Assembly: GCA_902803795.1 (NCBI GenBank)
Contig: CADCRC010000082.1
Location: 1 to 8,963 of the forward strand
Length of the DNA stretch: 8,963 nucleotides
DNA from: an uncultured Erysipelotrichaceae bacterium
Lineage (GTDB): Bacteria; Bacillota_I; Bacilli_A; RF39; UBA660
Reading direction: 5' to 3'
In this document: positions 7,330 to 8,963 of the stretch, piece after piece
How the letters are laid out: every line of letters starts with the position of its first letter
How positions within the stretch are numbered: position 1 is the first letter of the stretch
Notes under the pieces: model-generated
What the model was told of the DNA's origin: nothing
What the model saw: the letters and a program-made list of their open reading frames with translations, nothing else
Databases searched by the model: none
Translations under genes and position numbers: made by a program

Positions 7330-8053
7330 ACAAATCACCCTTAATAAAACTATTATATTCTTCAGTATAAGTATTATCTAAATTACGCAAAATAAATGGT
7401 TTAATAATTTTTAATCCACTTTTACCACCCTTTTGACCTTCAATAAACAACATTTTTGAAGAACTATTAATATTATTATAAATAAATTGAATTTTTTTAG
7501 GCTCAATATTATTTTTTCTAAATAATTCAATTATTTCAATTAATCTATCTACTCTGCAAGACATTGCAAAATTTCCACCATTTTTAAGTAAATAAGAAGC
7601 AGACCTTATAAAATCATCAATAGAAGTACCACTCTCATGCCTAGAAATAGATAATGCTTCTTTTCTACTAACTACTTTAACATCATTAACTTTAAAATAT
7701 GGTGGATTACAAACAATCGTATCATACTTACCTACATTATTTTTATTACAAAATTCTTTAATATCAAAAAAATATGGAGTAATTTGATTATTTAAATTAT
7801 TAATACTAATATTTTTTCTTAACAAATCATAAGAATTCTTTTGCAATTCAACAGAATCAATATGAGATTTAGTTCTTAAAGATAAAATCAAAGAAATAAT
7901 ACCATTACCCGCACCCATATCAAGTAATAATTTATCTTTACATCTAATAGTAACAAAAAATCCCAAAAAAACACTATCTAAAGAAAAAAGAAAAGAATCT
8001 TTATCCTGATATATTTTCAAAGGGTAACCTAAAACATCATTTAAAACAATCAT
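7313..8053 (-). CDS. trmN6: TrmN6-like tRNA1(Val) (adenine(37)-N6)-methyltransferase (246 aa)
   Basis: This is a class I SAM-dependent methyltransferase of the N6-adenine type. Motif I is LLDMGAGNGIISL (43-55), followed by an acidic strand end (VEL at 68-70) and the catalytic NPPYF (116-120), which binds the flipped-out adenine. The opening DVLGYPLKIYQDKDSFLFSLDSVFL (6-30) and the late GQKGGKSGLKI (206-216) match the YabB/YfiC group, which modifies A37 of tRNA1(Val) in E. coli. Substrate specificity here is inferred from family and position. In B. subtilis yabB lies in the same holB-ricT-rsmI cluster, with yabA before it and the small GIY-YIG gene yazA after it; both are absent here. The start ATG at 8053 is two bases after the ricT stop. 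Its ribosome site is weak (GAG-type), so it probably depends on reinitiation by ribosomes finishing ricT. The stop is TAG. Confidence 0.9.
   Translation of the reverse strand: MIVLNDVLGYPLKIYQDKDSFLFSLDSVFLGFFVTIRCKDKLLLDMGAGNGIISLILSLRTKSHIDSVELQKNSYDLLRKNISINNLNNQITPYFFDIKEFCNKNNVGKYDTIVCNPPYFKVNDVKVVSRKEALSISRHESGTSIDDFIRSASYLLKNGGNFAMSCRVDRLIEIIELFRKNNIEPKKIQFIYNNINSSSKMLFIEGQKGGKSGLKIIKPFILRNLDNTYTEEYNSFIKGDLYDKTE
7334..7342 (-). promoter_or_regulatory. Shine-Dalgarno for rsmI
   Basis: AAGGGTGAT ends four bases before the ATG at 7329 and contains the in-frame GTG at 7336-7338. It lies within the final codons of the trmN6-like gene, so initiation occurs inside the upstream reading frame. 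Confidence 0.7.
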
Positions 8054-8055
8054 AA

Positions 8056-8850
8056 TTAAATCTCAATCTCATATCTAATAATCTTATCTTCATTAAACTT
8101 AACAATATAAGACTCATCTAAAAAATTAATACTAGAAACAATTCCAACACCATCAGAAGTTTTAATTTGTTTACCAATTCTAGGAAGTTTAGATGAAATC
8201 AATGAATATGTAGAATCCTCATAAGCCAAACAACACATAAGTCTACCACAAACACCATTTAATTTTGATGGTGTCAAAACAAGATTCTGATTTTTAGCCA
8301 TATTAATTGATACAGAAGACAAATCATTTAAAAATCTATTGCAACATAAATATAAACCGCATGGCCCAATACCACCAACAAGTTTAGCTCTATCTCTAAC
8401 TGCAATCTGTCTAAGTTCAATACGTGTCCTATATTTCTTAGCTAAAACACGTGCAAGTTCTCTAAAATCAATTCGTTTATCTGAAACATAATTAAGTAAA
8501 AGCTGAGATCGATCAAAATTATAATAAGAATCAACAAAATTCATATCTAAATTCAATGTCTTACAAGTATTTCTAGCAAATTCAATAGCTTCATCAGAAA
8601 TATTAATATTAGAATAATAAACATCAAGATCATCATCAGAAACAAGTCTAACTAATTCAACTAAATCACAAGGTAAATCATTAATGTCATATTCTTTACA
8701 AGGTAAAATAACCTCACCAACATATAGACAATTAGAAATATTAACTATAACTAAATCATTAAAAAACAATTTATATTCAGGACATAAAACAAAAAATTTA
8801 GTATGTAAACCATCAACATAAATAACAGATAATTTTTCTTTTTTTTCCAT
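8056..8850 (-). CDS. ricT: PSP1 domain protein RicT, regulatory iron-sulfur subunit (264 aa)
   Basis: RicT (YaaT) is the PSP1-domain member of the RicA-RicF-RicT complex, which in B. subtilis binds [4Fe-4S] clusters and directs RNase Y-dependent mRNA maturation. The conserved core is clear: VRDRAKLVGGIGPCG (151-165), LCCNRFL (168-174), SINMAKNQNLVL (181-192), LNGVCGRLMCCLAYE (197-211). The clustered cysteines C164, C169, C170, C201, C206 and C207 include the likely cluster ligands. A small beta-barrel-like tail follows (about 222-264, with an IGKQIKTSDGVGIV strand pattern). Length is near normal. The ATG at 8850 sits six bases after GAGGTG; the GTG at 8859 in the same frame is inside that site and is rejected. 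It lies 14 bp after the probable holB stop and two bases before trmN6, matching the holB-ricT linkage common in Firmicutes. RicA and RicF are not in this window, so complex formation cannot be judged. Confidence 0.95.
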   Translation of the reverse strand: MEKKEKLSVIYVDGLHTKFFVLCPEYKLFFNDLVIVNISNCLYVGEVILPCKEYDINDLPCDLVELVRLVSDDDLDVYYSNINISDEAIEFARNTCKTLNLDMNFVDSYYNFDRSQLLLNYVSDKRIDFRELARVLAKKYRTRIELRQIAVRDRAKLVGGIGPCGLYLCCNRFLNDLSSVSINMAKNQNLVLTPSKLNGVCGRLMCCLAYEDSTYSLISSKLPRIGKQIKTSDGVGIVSSINFLDESYIVKFNEDKIIRYEIEI

Positions 8851-8856
8851 AAAAAA

Positions 8857-8862
8857 CACCTC
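8857..8862 (-). promoter_or_regulatory. Shine-Dalgarno for ricT
   Basis: GAGGTG lies six bases before the ATG at 8850. The in-frame GTG at 8857-8859 is its last three bases, so it should not be taken as the start. Confidence 0.75.
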
Positions 8863-8864
8863 TA

Positions 8865-8963
8865 TTAAATTAACATTATTTTAGCAAACAAACTATCTAA
8901 AAACAATTTATAATTGATATTAAAACTCAATTTTGAAGATTCATTTCCAATTAAATCAATATA
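8865..8963 (-). CDS. holB: Probable DNA polymerase III delta prime subunit, C-terminal tail only
   Basis: Only the last 32 codons are present; the gene is cut by the right edge. The frame reads from 8963 to a TAA at 8865-8867, with a second in-frame stop (TAG) directly after it. The other two minus-strand frames are closed at once. The tail contains LSFNINYKLFLDSLFAKI, which fits the C-terminal helix pattern of clamp-loader delta prime (a run of 'N-N-K/Q-L-L-L-D-L' type). The assignment rests mainly on context: ricT directly follows holB in many Firmicutes. If right, the protein is the delta prime ATPase-fold subunit that helps load the beta clamp during replication. The tail is too short to exclude another gene. 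Confidence 0.6.
   Translation of the reverse strand, partial: YIDLIGNESSKLSFNINYKLFLDSLFAKIMLI

Noticed and set aside
1..8963. Mycoplasma-type code with TGA as tryptophan, considered because of the extreme AT content
   Set aside because: Tryptophans are TGG, frames contain no internal TGA, and TGA correctly ends tatD and the preceding gene.
1..8963. CRISPR arrays, insertion sequences, tRNA genes and long inverted repeats
   Set aside because: No repeated units, transposase-like frames, CCA-ended cloverleaf sequences or terminal repeats were seen; nearly all of the sequence is accounted for by coding regions.

Overview
This is an 8,963-base, very AT-rich window in which every supported gene is read from the minus strand. 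All reading frames are intact. Tryptophan is TGG and TGA serves as a stop (tatD and the gene before it), so the standard bacterial code applies rather than the Mycoplasma code. The low GC, the strong Shine-Dalgarno sites and the gene set and order (holB-ricT-trmN6-rsmI, pth-mfd, tatD) point to a low-GC Bacillota. A reduced, probably host-associated Bacilli or Mollicutes-related lineage that keeps the standard code fits well. That placement is inference; there is no 16S or other species marker here.

Reading in the direction of transcription (high to low coordinates): the C-terminal tail of a probable holB (DNA polymerase III delta prime), cut by the window edge; ricT (PSP1 family, RNase Y partner); trmN6-like tRNA adenine methyltransferase; rsmI (16S rRNA C1402 2'-O-methyltransferase); pth (peptidyl-tRNA hydrolase); mfd (transcription-repair coupling factor); an unrecognised 222-residue soluble protein; and tatD (metal-dependent DNase). 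Gaps are 34 bp or less and two junctions overlap (17 and 8 bp), so these eight genes look like one operon of replication, RNA-modification, translation-rescue and repair housekeeping functions. It resembles a condensed version of two Bacillus subtilis neighbourhoods, without yabA, yazA, abrB, metG or fin between the retained genes.

Downstream of tatD, a 35-bp gap holds a plausible promoter. It leads into two adjacent genes for single-pass membrane proteins with outward-facing, beta-rich ectodomains. The second is cut by the left edge. Short shared blocks suggest they are divergent tandem paralogues. They and the 222-residue protein are the only poorly explained genes here.

Translation starts need care. 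In ricT, rsmI and tatD the furthest-upstream start is a GTG that lies inside the Shine-Dalgarno sequence, and the real start is a few codons later. mfd, and probably pth, start with TTG. No RNA genes, CRISPR arrays, insertion sequences, clear terminators or non-coding stretches over 300 bases were seen. I do not see evidence of a dramatic new system; the best leads are the tandem surface-protein pair and the protein between mfd and tatD.
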